64,000 nt of DNA from assembly GCA_046530785.1 (NCBI GenBank), contig JBHEQT010000006.1, forward strand, positions 1 to 64,000. The letters are read 5' to 3'. Positions 43,230 to 56,394 of the stretch are shown in pieces (position 1 is the first letter of the stretch; each line of letters opens with the position of its first letter). The position numbers and the translations under genes were made by a program. Source of the stretch: Arsenophonus sp046530785 (GTDB lineage: Bacteria; Pseudomonadota; Gammaproteobacteria; Enterobacterales; Enterobacteriaceae). A model generated the notes under the pieces. That model saw only the letters and a list, made by a program, of their open reading frames with translations. It searched no databases and had not been told where the DNA came from.

Positions 43230-45225
43230 CGTAATTTCAAAAAAATATAGGTTTATCTAGTCAGTAATAAAATAAATAATATTATGTTTTAATATCACTT
43301 TGAATTTTTCATTATTAAAAAAACTTATTATTTTGAAAGATCATTTTAAATAAAAATAAATTAATATTTTTAATATATATATGTTAACCATAATTATATG
43401 AATTGTAGAAAAAACAAATAAAGCATATACTAAGACTCTTATGTAAAATTAAAACCGTTTTCCATACCTTATAATTCATTTAAAATGATGAGTAATATAA
43501 TAAATTATAAAATTCACTTTATAATTAATATATATTATTTTAAATTTTTCTAGATATTACTGTTGATCATAATTTTGATAATTTGTATGCTTTCATTACT
43601 TAACTAATGAGAGTGATAATTTAGATCTAGATTTTATGTAAGAAAAATACAGGAAATTAAGTAAAAATAACTTTTCTCTATTCAAGTTGAAGTTTTTAAT
43701 TATTATCGTTCTTAACCGGAGACAATTTTATAATTTTCTTAATTATTGAAAATTTAATAAAAATGATTGCAGTGATAGAAAAATAATAGTTATAAAATGA
43801 AATAAGGTGATAAATTTTAATAAAGATAATTTTTATTTATTCTACAATTCTATATATGTTATCGCTAAATTTTTAATATAAGTATCGTGTTATGTGGAAT
43901 ATCTAGTTATGATGGAAATAGTTGTTTTGATCTACTATTTCCTACAATCCCTTTCTTTGATCAAGTTTTATAATAAAAATTTATTAATTGAATCTTCCTA
44001 TACTTCCAAGAAAAAGAAAAAATGATTGAGTTTTTAGAGAAAGACGTATTTAAGTTATCATGGATTTATATCGCGAGAAATTAAATTTCAAAAACATTAT
44101 ATTTATAATGTGTTGGATAATATTTCCATAAAGGATAATATTAATTATATTAAATTAATATTTAATCCAATATTATTTAGTAATATTTTACTGATCGTTA
44201 TTGAGTAGAAATTAATTTTTAGTTCTTAACTAATTAAAAATTATAATTTATTTTTTTAAATTTATCACAGAATTATAGAAGTTCTTTCTTTTACTGAGGA
44301 TAACAACTACCAAATAATATTTTCTGATTACTAATACTTAAGAGTTATATTAATAAATAGAAATTTATAATTTTATTTGCTGTGTTTATTTTATTTTTTA
44401 TAAAAATTTCTGTATTGATATAAAAATTTCTTATTATGCACAATATATATTAGTAATAATAGAATAAATTTAAGGATAACGTTGATTTATTTATTTTCTC
44501 TTTAATACGATGAATAGATTTATTTATTTCTAGTGTTAAAATAACCAATATTAAAGATACTTACTTTTATTCCCTAATCATATTGATAATTTATTATTTA
44601 TTTTTATTGGTAATTAATGTTGTTGATTTATTGATTTTATCATTCTAATTTTTGGATGATTAATATTTAATATTGGTTTTTGATTTTATACAATTACTTA
44701 AAATCAATTTTTTAAAAAAAATCTCCCTTTTACTTTTAAGTAAAATTATAAATATATACTTAGTATTCTTAACTTTTTCAATTTGAAAATTACTTTCATA
44801 TAATATAAAAATAATAGTAAAAAATATTTTTTATAATAAAGTTATTAACTAGTAAGTTAAATATAAAAATTTGGGAGATGATGATCTTAGTGGAATTATG
44901 ATATATAAGATAATAGTTATAATATAATTATATTCATTTTACTATTATTTTTTCCACTTCTTAATCGAAACTTGAATGAGTGAATCAGATAATTTATAGA
45001 ATACATTATATTCTATAATATTTTATTATAGACGGTTTCTCATTAATAGAAAGAAAATAATTAATTTTATACGAAAAAATTAAAAATAACTCGTAAAATT
45101 TTTTCATATCATTGATTTATTGATAAGTAAATTTTATTTATTATAACTTAACAAATAAATTATTTAAATAATGATATAGAAATTCCTTAAGTAAATTAAA
45201 AGAAATTTTATTTTTGAATATCTAT
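43230..45225. other. 2-kb non-coding region between yfbV and alaA relics
   Basis: E. coli has yfbU, yfbT, yfbS and yfbR here. I searched both strands for their characteristic segments (for example the YfbR HD-domain HDASE) and saw none. The DNA is strongly A/T-rich with closed frames. Confidence 0.5.
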
Positions 45226-46438
45226 TTAGTGATAATTCATAAAGAATTGGCTAAATTTATTAATTACAATTTTAAGATCACTAATATAAGGCAAAGTGAC
45301 AATTCTAACATGATCTGGTTTAGTCCAATTAAAAGCGGTTCCTTCAAACAAATAAAACTTTTTCTTGTAATAATAAATCGAGTACTATTTTTTTATCATT
45401 TGAAATATTAAACTTTTTAATATTAATTTTTGGAAACATATATAAAGCACCTTGTGGTTTAACGCATGATACCCAAGGAATTTCATTAATTAATTTCCAT
45501 GCAAGATTACGTTGTTCATACAATCTTCCGCCAGGACAAATAAATTTGTTAATATTTTGATAACCTTCTAATGCGCTTTGAATTGCATATTGCATAGGAA
45601 CATTAGCACAAAACTTCATAGAGGCTAATATTTCTATCCCCTCAATGTAGCTTTTTACATTTTTTTTTGGGCCATTAAAACACCACATCCCTGACGAAAA
45701 CCAGAAACCTGATAATTTTTGATAAACCGTTAAAAGTGATGGGGTTAGCAGATCCGGTGCTAGCTCAGCAATTGAATGGTGTTCAGCATCATCATAAAGA
45801 ATTTTGTCGTAAATCTCGTCAGAAAAAATAAGAAGATGATTCTTACGGGCAACTTCTACAATCTCTATTAATAATTCTTTACTATAAACAGATCCGGTGG
45901 AATTATTTGGATTGATAATAACAATCGAACGTGTTCGTGAAGTAATTTTTTTCGAATATCATTTAGATCAGGAAAACAATTTTCTTCTTCATCACATCTG
46001 TAATGTACCGTTTTTCCACCGGATAGAGATATTGCGGCAGTCCATAATGGGTAATCAGGGGAAGGAACTAACATTTCATCATTATTATTTAATAAGGCTT
46101 GCATCGAATTGCACAATTAGTTCAGAAACAACATTACCTATGAAGATATCTTCAATATTAATATCAAACATTCCTTTAGCTTGATAGTATTGCATAATTG
46201 CTTTCCGAGCGGAATAAATTCCTTTTGAATCACTATAACCTTGTGAGTGAGGTAGATTCCGTAGAACATCAAATAATATTTCATCTGGCGCCTCAAAACC
46301 GAAATGTGCTGAATTACCGATATAAAGTTTAAGAATTTTATGACTGTCTTTTTCAAGACGATTAGCTTCTTTAAAAATTGACCCTTTTATATCGTAACAT
46401 ACATGATCTAATTTATTAGATTTATTTATAATATTCAT
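45226..46438 (-). pseudogene. alaA: alaA (yfbQ), glutamate-pyruvate aminotransferase, frameshifted
   Basis: AlaA makes alanine from pyruvate and glutamate (PLP enzyme). The minus-strand sequence from ATG at 46436-46438 to TAA at 45226-45228 aligns along the whole E. coli protein of about 405 residues but changes frame several times. One shift is near 46110-46085 (after GNVVSELIVQ, continuing MQALLNNNDEMLVPSPDYP). One or more lie between 45870 and 45670, around NGLSK (the PLP lysine) and GFRQG. Another is near 45342 (after LLQEKVLFV, continuing GTAFNWTKPDHVRIVTLPY). Conservation between the shifts is high (CANVPMQYAIQSALEGYQ), so inactivation looks recent, unlike the surrounding relics. A fragment product or frameshift correction in A-runs is possible but unproven. 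Confidence 0.9.
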
Positions 46439-47040
46439 TTATTCTGTTTAAACCTTTAAGGTTAATAGAATTAATATATTTTATTGTTATATTTATTTTT
46501 ACACTCTACTTTTACTTGGAAAGTAGTTTGAAGATGTATCCCTTATTTTGTTAAAAACTGATTTGATAATTCAAATTTATTCAAATATTTTATCCACTTA
46601 TTATTAAATAAGTATTTAAACAATTATTTTATTAGTTTTGTATTTTAAATATGAATTGATTGTTATTTAATAAGAATCAATAATATTAATATAATATGGT
46701 AATAATATACTAAAAAAATTTTTATAAATTGTTGTTGTTTTAGTGATAAATTATTTTATTAATGTATTAATAAAGGTATTATATTATTTAATTGTATTGA
46801 AAAAAATTTTTTATAAATAATAAAGTTATAGACTTTTAAACTCTATTAATTTATGATGAAGTAATTATATTATAAATTCAGATATTTAAATTAATAAAAA
46901 TCTATACATAATAATAAATATATTATATTAATAACAATGCAATTTCAATGTATAAGTTTTATTTTTTATTTCTTTAATTATTTCAGTAGATTTAATATCT
47001 ATTGAGTTTATTTAAAGTATAAATGGATCCATTATATTAA
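46439..47040. other. Divergent spacer between alaA and lrhA relics
   Basis: About 600 bp of A/T-rich DNA with no open frame. It corresponds to the ancestral divergent promoter region of alaA and lrhA. I see no confident promoter or operator. Confidence 0.5.
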
Positions 47041-48000
47041 TAAAATTAAAGATTCAAATCCTTTAATCATAAATTTCAATCTTGATTTACTTAGAACTTT
47101 TATTATTGTCACTAATCGTAATATATTTATAGAAATAGTAAAATTTATTTGTTGTACTCAATAAAATCAGCCACTAATTTAGTGGTTAGAAACAGTTAGT
47201 TTTCCGTAATTTTTTTGAACGACGTTTTATAATAAATCATTAACAGATTATAATTTTCCAATTATTGAGATTATACAAGGAAGATATTACTGGTTTAAAT
47301 AATGATACTTCAACTTCATTATAAATTAATGAAGTTGAAGGTAAATTATGTATTCTATTTTGATGATTCTATCAATATTTTATTACCATTTTAATCATAT
47401 TGTATCAAATATATTCTGAATAATGGTAAAATTGATTTACTACTAATATCCATTGAATTAAGTTAATATCCAGATGCTATTTTATATTCTGTATTATTTT
47501 TTGGTATTAGTGTGTTCTGACCTGATTTTCAATATCAATTAAATGAACAAATTCAGTTGTTTGTATAATGAATAAAACCAATTCATTTAATGAAGTTACG
47601 ATAAGAACTCTTAAAGAATTGCGAATATTAAATAGTGGTATTATTTAAAAAAGTTGCTTCGTTATCAGGCGAGGATTACAATTAATTAATTACTCAAATC
47701 GGTATTACTGAGAATTTTTTGGAAATGTAAAACAGTGATTTAAGGATTCTAATAGAAATTGATAGTTTACTATATTACCTGAAATTAATTATATCATAAT
47801 ATTAATAAAAAACGAGCTATTTTAACTATATTTAATGCAATTAAATATAAATACCTATAAAATATAATTAATAAACTAAAATAAAATTAATAAAAAATTA
47901 TTTACTAATTTAAAGAAAAAATTTTTTTTATTTTATCGTTTTTGTTTAAGTTTAAATATCGAAAGAAATTTCGATAATCTAACAATATTAAGCTTCTTTT
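47040..48000 (+). pseudogene. lrhA: Decayed lrhA (LysR-type regulator)
   Basis: LrhA is the LysR-type regulator of motility and RpoS level that lies upstream of nuoA in E. coli. From about 47057 the plus strand reads N-P-L-I-I-N-F-N-L-D-L-L-R-T-F, matching NRPIINLDLDLLRTF at the LrhA start. About 47150-47240 gives CTQ, then after a shift LETV..., NKSLTDY, matching CRTQ, LEQLV and NKLLTEH of the helix-turn-helix region. Stops and frameshifts break it throughout. The 3' limit is a guess from gene length. A 14-bp-arm hairpin (47308-47340) lies inside the relic. Confidence 0.75.
47308..47340. repeat. Inverted repeat, 14-bp arms, 5-nt loop, inside the lrhA relic
   Basis: CTTCAACTTCATTA (47308-47321), loop TAAAT, then its exact reverse complement (47327-47340). 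It lies within a former coding sequence, so it is unlikely to be an ancestral regulatory element and probably arose after decay. Confidence 0.75.
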
Positions 48001-48509
48001 ATTTAAAAAGTAAATATTAAATATGAAAAAGTTTTCAACTTAAACAAGCTTAATTTACCTAAAATTAAACTTTGTTTATAGATTTTAAAAAATCATTATT
48101 TTATAGATAATAATAATTCTAAAATTATTATAATTATATTTTACAAGTTCTTTCTATTATCCAAGATAACTAAAGTAATACTTGTTTTAAAGTAGATTAT
48201 ATTTCAAAATAATTGATTAGTAAAAACAAAACATAAGGGTATATTAAATACTAATTTCTTAATGTTAGTTAAGTTAATTTTATATTTTAATTTATTGATA
48301 TTTTTAGTTGTAATTAAAAATAAAAATATCAATAAAATCTTACTCCATAATCAAAAATAAAAAGAAAGAAAACTAAGTTAAAAAATAATCTTTATTGGCT
48401 TATTTTGTTTTTCATTTACTTATAAATAAGTAAATATATAATTTTATGGTAATTTAAAGGGAGAAGAATACTTCTTTTACTTATAAAAGTAAGATCTAGC
48501 GAACTATAT

Positions 48510-48955
48510 CTAGATTTATTGAAATATTTTCATTGTTTTGTTTTTCTAATATATCTTATTAATTCTTTTAGTTTATATTCCTTAATATTTAATTAGAGAT
48601 TAATGTTTGAATAGTATATATTAAATTATTGAACACTATGTTCATAAGAACCATGGTGTTCAATTTATTGATAATCCTCGTTGAGGATTAAATCAAAAGA
48701 TCTTATTTAATTATTATATTTTTATTATTTTCTATATTGAAGTGATATTCCTTTATTTATGAGATTTATTTACTTTTAAAGAAAGTGCTTAGTTTTTCTT
48801 TATTGAGGAATACGATTTTATCTTTGTATTATTTTCTTAGTTTATTTTATTTAATTCCTTTTAGATCCCTTAATTTGTGTATTCCAAAATGTTCAATTTC
48901 TCATGTTATAAAATCGAGAAAAGCGCTTAAAACTAAAAATATTTATTTCTCTTCT
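48510..48955 (+). pseudogene. nuoA: Decayed nuoA (complex I membrane subunit A)
   Basis: First gene of the NADH:ubiquinone oxidoreductase operon in E. coli. At 48646-48710 the plus strand reads KNHGVQFIDNPR*GLNQK, aligning with KNVPFESGIDSVGSARLRL of NuoA. At about 48715-48765 FSILK*YSF aligns with FDVEALYLF in the second membrane helix. Limits are set by projecting the 147-codon E. coli gene onto these anchors. Stops interrupt the frame; no product is possible. Confidence 0.75.
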
Positions 48956-48984
48956 AGGTAATGGAAGATATTTAAAAATGAATT

Positions 48985-49675
48985 AAATTTTTACTTTTGT
49001 TTATCTAAATACTGATTTATATATAATTATCCATTATAAAAAAGATAAATTATCTTTAAGATTGATTAGAAATGGGTATATTACCCGTAAATATTTTATG
49101 AATAACTCAGAAAATATTTTAGATAGTATGGTAGATTTAAGTAGATAAATTTTTATAACTTTAAAATTAGTATTTTATATTTTTATATTAAAATGGGTTA
49201 CTTTTTACTGAAGAGAATGATATTGCCAGATTTTGTGTTGAAGTATTACAAAAATAACTATGTATCAAGATGCTTTTATAGTTATTTCTAGATATCTATT
49301 TAATTAAAATAATACCGGTTATCAAAAGATTTATAATTAAGTATTAAACACTTTAAATAGGTTTATTTTTATAAAATTTATACTTATATTAATGTAGTAT
49401 ACAATACTATTCTTTTATTTATACCAAGAAGATTTTTGATAAATTTTCTTTTTTAATTCTATATATCAGATTATTTTTTATATCTTATATGAATCTTATG
49501 TATAAATCACTATTATTAAAAAATCAATTGGTAAAAAAGAACGTCTTTCAACATAATATTATGGATAATGGGGATGAATTTAAGAGATTTGTCATGTTAA
49601 TATTCAATCTAAAAAGAGAAAATATAGTAAAAAGAATAAGGATTAAAAACGCTACGAACACTAGATGAAATATAA
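48985..49675 (+). pseudogene. nuoB: Decayed nuoB (complex I N2-cluster subunit)
   Basis: NuoB normally holds the terminal N2 iron-sulfur cluster. Around 49105-49160 a reading LDSMVDLSR aligns with LNDMVNWGR. At 49207-49365 ENDIARFCVEVL and IIPVIKRFI align with VHDVARFGAEVL and MAPVIQRLY. At 49500-49590 SIGKKERLS aligns with SIGKERRPLS. The last codons (49658-49675) are LRTLDEI then stop, against LRTPDEI. The tandem Cys of the GLSCCYVEMV motif is lost (Y-I in place of C-C). Many stops and shifts. Confidence 0.85.
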
Positions 49676-49699
49676 AGATTTAAAATATTCTATTCAAAG

Positions 49700-51620
49700 T
49701 AATAAAAATGTGTTTATGGTATAAAGAGATCATATAAGCTTGATTAATCATTATTGGTAAATAAGGGTAACAAGATTAAATAATTGGAAAAAGAGAATTA
49801 TTAGAGTACGAATGGAAAACTTATACTTATTATAAGGACTAAATATTTTTAGTATTACGTAAAAATTTATTCCAGATTTTTAGCATTTAACCAACTAGTA
49901 TCGGAAATAGTTACTTTATATAAATTAAAAGTGAATAATTTGTTTCGTGATAAAGTTTTTAAAAATAAGCCTAAAATTATATTATGTTATTTTATTTGAA
50001 TTGGATTAATCAAAAATAAAATGAAATGGATTGAAGTTTTACCTAAAGATTATTTTCTATTTTCATCATCTTATTTCTACTAAATATAATCGAGATATTA
50101 TATTAGAAATGAAGTTTAACGAGAAAAAATATTAAGATCCTATTTATAGTTCCTTTATTTTCTAAGGCTAACTGAAATGAATATCAACTATTTGGATATT
50201 ATCTATAGCATTTAATAATCATCAAAATTTGTAGTTATAGTGATTATTAATTTTAATAACATGATAAGGAAATTTTCATTATCTAAAATAATTTATTTTT
50301 AAATAAACTGAATTTAATCTCTGTTATCTTAACAAAATAAAAAGTTTGATTTAGAGATGAAGGATATGATTTTTAAACAGAATAGTAGGTAATGAAAATA
50401 GATAATAAACATGATAATTTTATTTTTAAATTTGGAGAGATAAATGATATTTTATCTCAAAAATTTTTCGAATTATCCTGTAACTAGATGATAAAAAGAT
50501 TATCGACTATGTATCAAATGATGATTTTATAATTACCTTTGTGTTAGAAAATAAGTGAGCGATAATTTTAGAATAAGTTAAATCCCTTATACTGAAAAAA
50601 TTTGAATATTTATATTTTTGTGTTAATAAAATTTTTTATTTATTAGAACTATAAAAATGGTAGAAAAATTGAGTTATTTGATTGATTTAAAATTTTTTAT
50701 AATGATTTTAAAGTTATTTTATATTAACAGTTTTTTACTTTATATTAATATTTATATATAGAATATAGGTGGTAATGACGCTGTTTTTCATTACTGATCA
50801 TCAAAATATATGATATTGTTGAAGTGATTATAAATTTTTCATTTAGAATCTGGATTTGTTTTGAATTGATGATATTTTTGATAATTCATCAAAATAGGAT
50901 ATGGAGAAATTATTTCCAAAATTTTTTGATTGGATCCCCAGAGAATTTGAATTTTATCTTAAAGGGAGATATTGGGTAGGGTCTCCTTTCTTAAAAAGAA
51001 TTCAGTTGATGTAGAATTTTATATCAACTAAAAGAAGTAATAGAGATTGTATTTATTAGATTTAGATTATACTGAAAATGAATCTTAATTTTGGTATTCG
51101 CAAAAATGTTTTTTCAGAAAATAAAAAAAACTTTAAATTGAAAGTTTCTCTATTATATAACTAATTGATGATTATTATAATCAGATGATATCAAAACTAG
51201 AATAGGTTGGTACCCAGGCATAAAATTCTAATATTCCTAAACAATTCTTAAATAAGATATCAGAAAAAACTATTTAGAAGATCATATATTATCAATGATT
51301 TTCCACCGATAAAATCCGTATCTCTCACAGTATATTGAAAATATAATTAATTATTTTTAGAAGTTTTATAAGAAATAGTTATACTATTAAATCAGACTTT
51401 TGAATTATTCAAGTAACAAAAAATTAATAGTTACTATTTATTTAGTGATTTCTAATATATAATGGATTATCGACAATGAGTTTATATATCAATGTTTCCC
51501 AATTTATAATAAATCCATCAGATGATACCATAGAATTAAGTCTGATATACTACTTATTGTTTATCTTAGTAGTAGCATTAATTTTTTTATATCAAATATG
51601 GATCTGGATCATTAATGATA
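49700..51620 (+). pseudogene. nuoC: Decayed nuoCD (fused complex I subunit)
   Basis: The fused NuoC/NuoD quinone-module subunit. At 50055-50235 a mostly single-frame reading gives FSIFIILF, IVPLFSKAN*NEYQLFGY, aligning with FSVFYHLI and [24 protein letters not shown]. At 50785-50960 KIYDIVEVI and FFDWIPREF align with KIYDLVEAI and FLDWMPKRL. At 51303-51450 PPIKSVSL and QKINSYYLFSD align with PPPKERTL and KGINSYYLTSD. STMS of the C-terminal end follows at about 51470. Broken by stops and several shifts. Confidence 0.85.
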
Positions 51621-51649
51621 AAAGATCAATTTAATTCCAAATCAACAGG

Positions 51650-52165
51650 AGAAGAAACTCGTATTTAATAATTATCATAAATTCTTATGAAAAACATGAT
51701 TCTTTTTAACAAAAGACGAGAATGGAAAGAGATTGAAAAATAAAAAATTGTTATAAGATTTTTTTCTAGAAGTTATTCAATTCAAGTATTAAAAATTGTT
51801 CAAAATACGATTGAGTGGTAAGATAATGTTTTTATTTATCAATTACTGATTTATTAAATATTTCTATTAGTGATGTGAAAAGTAATAAACCTCTTTTTAC
51901 ACTCAAATTTATAACTACAACCTATTGTTTAAAATACTATTCGCTATTTTGATGATCTTTCTTTATTATAAGCAAGTTATCAACATAATGAAGATAAAAT
52001 TATTAATTTATTAAAATTTCTTCTGGATAAACAATAGAAGATAGTTATCTTACTTTTTTACTAATTTTTATTGTTTAGATAACTGTTCGATAAATGTTCC
52101 ATTATAATCATTAATGAGAATATCTATTCTTACGTAAAACAATTTAATATTCAATTTTTATTGAA
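51650..52165 (+). pseudogene. nuoE: Decayed nuoE (complex I 2Fe-2S subunit)
   Basis: At 51786-51810 the plus strand reads VLKIVQN, aligning with ALKIVQK. From 51940 one frame runs IRYFDDLSLL*ASYQ, aligning with IRYCDSVVCHINGYQ, and continues to FLLFR*LFDKCS, aligning with CCLGNCDKGP. All four positions for 2Fe-2S cysteines read Phe, Leu or similar, so the relic could not bind its cluster even if the stops were corrected. Confidence 0.8.
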
Positions 52166-53465
52166 GTAATACTTATGCTAAAAAAGCGATAACTTGATAT
52201 TAGGTTTTTGATGTAACAATTAAATAACTTGTCAGTTATGTGAAAGATTATCCAAACCTGTATCTAAATTGGATACATCTATAATTAAAAATGGTTTTTA
52301 GTACTAAAAACCATAAAAGTACGTTGCAAGATCAATTTATTAGTTTAGTTATAAAGATCTTAATATTTAAAGTTAATGGTAAAACTTATTTTTCTACCGA
52401 TTTAAAATGAAGTTTAATATCGAAAAATAAATAAATTAGTATTCCTTATCTTAATTTTCAATGTTGATAAAATAGAGTTAGAATTTTATAAAGGTTATCT
52501 TTAAGAAGAAAGAAGAAATTATTGTATTTATTGATCAATCAAATTTTGATTTTCGTTGTATTAAAATTATACTGTGAATATAATTTCCTGCTTAATGAAT
52601 ATATTAAAATAGATAAATTTTTACATTAAACAATTCAAGAAATAAAACAGAAAATTTATTAGAAAATAATATTTTTCCGGTTTTGACATTTAGCTTTTAT
52701 GGATATCAGTTTTAGTATTTTATAGGTAAAGAAAAACGTTAATTAACTAATTTGAAAGGATGGGGAACGAGTTAAATCTTCGCCTTCAATCTCATTTAAG
52801 TAGAATCGGGTGTTTTTAATATAATCTAAGGAAGACTTTTCAATAATATTGAACACTTTTTATGATACTCCTTGTAATCATTGAATATAAAAATAACATT
52901 CTTAGATTTAGAAAAATAAAATTAAAGATGCTGCAATAAAGTTAATTGAATTTTGGTTTAGTCAATAATTTAATGGTTATTGATAGTTATATTTTTTAGT
53001 ATATAACTATTTATTAGATCTTGAAAAATTATGTAGTTAGAATATATAAAGTTTTAACGATTAAAGTATGGTATCCAGATTATTGTTGCTAATATAGATT
53101 TTTAAACGAAACGTATTCCAATTTAAAAAAATAAATTTCAATACTATTTCTAAATATAAAAACTTATTTATCTGCAATTTTTATATAAAAATTAATTTTT
53201 AAAATTAATACTTTTTCCTTAACTAAATAATTTTTCCCGTGAATTATATGGGGTGGTGTAGACTGTTGTTATGATGGTTTATTTTGGAGTCTAAAATTTT
53301 AGAAACATTAAAATTTTGTGTGATGAAAGAAAAAATTGATATTAAAAGATTAGATTAACTTTTATCTCTTTTTTGGATTTAGGTAAAACTTTTGTGATTT
53401 TTTTATCGATACAGAAGAAACTTTACAGATTGCTATCAAATATTTTTACTTTAATTTAAAATTAT
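52165..53465 (+). pseudogene. nuoF: Decayed nuoF (complex I NADH-binding subunit)
   Basis: NuoF carries FMN, the NADH site and an N3 4Fe-4S cluster. Near 52720-52765 YFIGKEKR*LTNLKGW aligns with YICGEETALINSLEGR. At 52830-52860 GRLFNNIEHFL aligns with GKPTCVNNVETLC. At 53236-53310 FSRELYG then CCYDGLFWSLK align with FARESCG and PCRDGLPWSVK. At 53385-53455 NFCDFFIDTEETLQIAIKYF aligns with the C-terminal TFCAHAPGAVEPLQSAIKYF. Frameshifts lie inside the cluster motif. A 24-nt perfect palindrome occurs at 52291-52314. Confidence 0.85.
52291..52314. repeat. Perfect 24-nt palindrome inside the nuoF relic
   Basis: ATGGTTTTTAGT (52291-52302) is followed directly by ACTAAAAACCAT (52303-52314). No spacer, no mismatch. 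It sits in former coding sequence. Confidence 0.85.
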
Positions 53466-53539
53466 GGTATTAAATTAATTAATTTTTTAAATTTAAGAAA
53501 ATTATAAAAATTAAATTAATTTTGTTAAAAATATTTTTT

Positions 53540-56390
53540 GATAACTTATCTTAGAGTGAATAAAAAAATAAATTTCCGTCAATTAAATTTTTTAATTAAT
53601 ACCTTTCTGAAATTAAAGCGATAGATAGAAAATATACTAATATTATTATAACACATGTTGAATATATAGAAAAAACAATATAATATAAAATAGAAATGAG
53701 AATTTTTTGAAGTCATATTCTTTTTATTTTGGAGGTAATCTTATTTTCTGATATTTATAGATCAGATATATATTTCTTCTTTCCGTAAAATTTCAGTTAA
53801 ATGATATCAAAAATCTTGATGATACAAAAATAATCATCTGATAATCTTTTTATATATGAAAAGGGATTATGATAGAAGAATCTATATTTTATCGATGGGA
53901 TATAGATGAATCCAGGTAGTTTCATTTGAGTGTTATTGATTGTTATTGATAATAATCATCTATATGATTTTCCAGTTTTCGAGAAAGAAAAAATTTATCA
54001 TTTACAATGACATGATATACAGTGATGATTGGTAATACAATGCGTAAATGTCATTTTATAAAAAACATCATAATCAGAATCTATAATTTATTTACTAATC
54101 ACGAAAATAAATCGTTATATCAATTATTATTGATTTTTATTTATTATTATAATGGTTTAACTCTCAGTTAGTATCCGATCCTAGGTTGTTTATAGTTCTA
54201 ACAATCTCTATTTTAGAGGAGTAGAATATAGTTCAGTAGAACATGAATTTTATCTGGAAATTTTCCCTATTGATTTTTACTAATAGAATTCATTCTTAGT
54301 ATTACAATTTAAAGTAGAAAATTTAATTTAGACTAGAAATATATGTATAATTAATACTATTATATATACTTCTAATATATATAAGTGAAAATTTTATGGT
54401 AAATTATGAAAGAATTAAAAATTCTTTACGAAAGCATCATAAATCAATATTTTATTTAATTAGATAACTTTTTTAAAAAATCATAAAAGATCATTCCCTA
54501 ATTTTAATAATTATTTAAAAAAGAAAAATTATATACTATTTATTTATGGAGAATAAATGAGTGCAAAATTTTTTATTAATCAAAAATTATCGGTATTAGA
54601 TAACTAAAAGCTATTGTTGATAACAATCATATATTACTGAAACTTATTAATGAAGAAAATTTTCATTCAGATATTTCTAAATTTGGAGCAATATTATTAT
54701 TTTTAATTAAAAACGGTAAATACTATAAAAATAAAGGCGCTTATTCTCCCAATATTGCGAGAAAATTGAAAATTATAATTCGATGCTAATTTTATGGAAA
54801 ATTTAACAAAAATTTTACTATATACAGAATTAATTCAATTCGTAAAGTTTTTAAAGGTAAAGAAAAATAAATAGCTAAAAATACAAAAGAGGAATATTAA
54901 AAAACTTATCACTGTACTTAAATATTAATAAGTATGTTAAATATTCTCTATTTATTACCAATAAAATAATAGCCATTTATATAATATATCCAAATTAATT
55001 TATTATATCCCCCAATTGATGATCAAGTTCGTTTTTACTTTTTTAGTACTCACTCTTTAAAGAGTAATAAAACAGTTTTTGATAATTTATAACTGAAAAC
55101 TAAACTGAAAATTAAAGTAGTTTCGAAAATATTATTGTAGAGGAAAAATCCACTTGTTATTGATAGTAACAATTTCGGTAGTTATATGCGCATTTATTAA
55201 AAGATTCTTTTAATATTTCTTTTCATTAAAAGAAAATAATCTAGAAGAAAAGAAGAATTATTATATTTTGTTTACTTAAGTTAATAAGATTTAGTATTCC
55301 TTAATAAACGCTTAACTATTAAGATATGGAAATCGAGTATAATCAATTATATCAGATGATATTGATAACATCAATAATATTTGATGTTATTTTTAATAAA
55401 TTCATTGTTATAAATCATCAATATAACTCTAATCCTATCTGTTTATAGATAAACAGATTTATTATTTATATTCCGATAACTTTTTTGAAGATTCACTGGT
55501 TCATACTAATTAATAATAAATATCCTGCACAAACAACTTTATTTCATATTTATAAAATAAATTGTTACTAACCATAGGGTTAATATAAATGAAATCTAGT
55601 ATTATTTTTATTTTATTGGATTCAGAAAAAATGAAAAACATCTTTATATAAATTGGTTTTAATTATATTATATATTCAATACTATAATAATAAGATATAC
55701 ATTATTTATTATTTTTATGTGTGGAAAATCTAATATTAGAGATTTCGTGCTCTGGGACAGAATTAGCGTAATCTTTAAATGATTAAAGTTAATCATAGAT
55801 TATACTTTAATATTGGATAATATTAAATTTATTGAACCTGATCAGTTATGCGATATTGGATACACCATTTACTTTTAGATAGAAGGTTAACAATATTCCA
55901 GTTATTATTCGCAAATAAATTCTTATTTTTTTCCAAAAATAAAAATTTACTTCAAATATAGAATAAGTTTTAAAATAAAATAGATGGAGAAATTATGTTT
56001 TGACGATCTGGATATATTTGATTATTTAATTCGATTAATACTCAATTATATTATTTTGTTTTTATTTTATATTCTGTGATTGAAAATCAAAAGATAAGAA
56101 ATGAATAAAGTTTCACCTTGATTATTATATTTTAGTATTGATGAAATATCATAAATTCTGAAAAAAATACAAAACATATACTAATAGTATATGTTATATT
56201 CAATATTGAAGATCCTGAATACTTAATTATTAAAAGTCGAAAGAATTCTTGAACTTAGTTATGTTAAAAAGTTTTATTAACTTCAATTTGTTTCAATTAG
56301 TATTTTGTTAAAATTCAGATTTATTTATTTTTATACATTCCTTTAATGTTACCAACAATAGGATATTATTTACCATAAAATTTATTGAGG
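53540..56390 (+). pseudogene. nuoG: Decayed nuoG (complex I large Fe-S subunit)
   Basis: At 53951-54004 the plus strand reads NHLYDFPVFEKEKIYHLQ against NHPHDCPVCEEGGNCHLQ of NuoG, with every cluster cysteine replaced by Phe or Tyr. At about 54107-54135 NRYINYY*F aligns with NRCIACYRC, again Cys to Tyr. The C-terminal two thirds I could not align by eye and are assigned by position and by the expected length of about 2.7 kb. A 10-bp-arm repeat (55365-55390) and another (56173-56195) lie inside. Confidence 0.75.
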
Positions 56391-56394
56391 GAAC

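Noticed and set aside
45897..46184. Plus-strand open frame of 95 codons
   Set aside because: Antisense to the alaA pseudogene, which explains the sequence.
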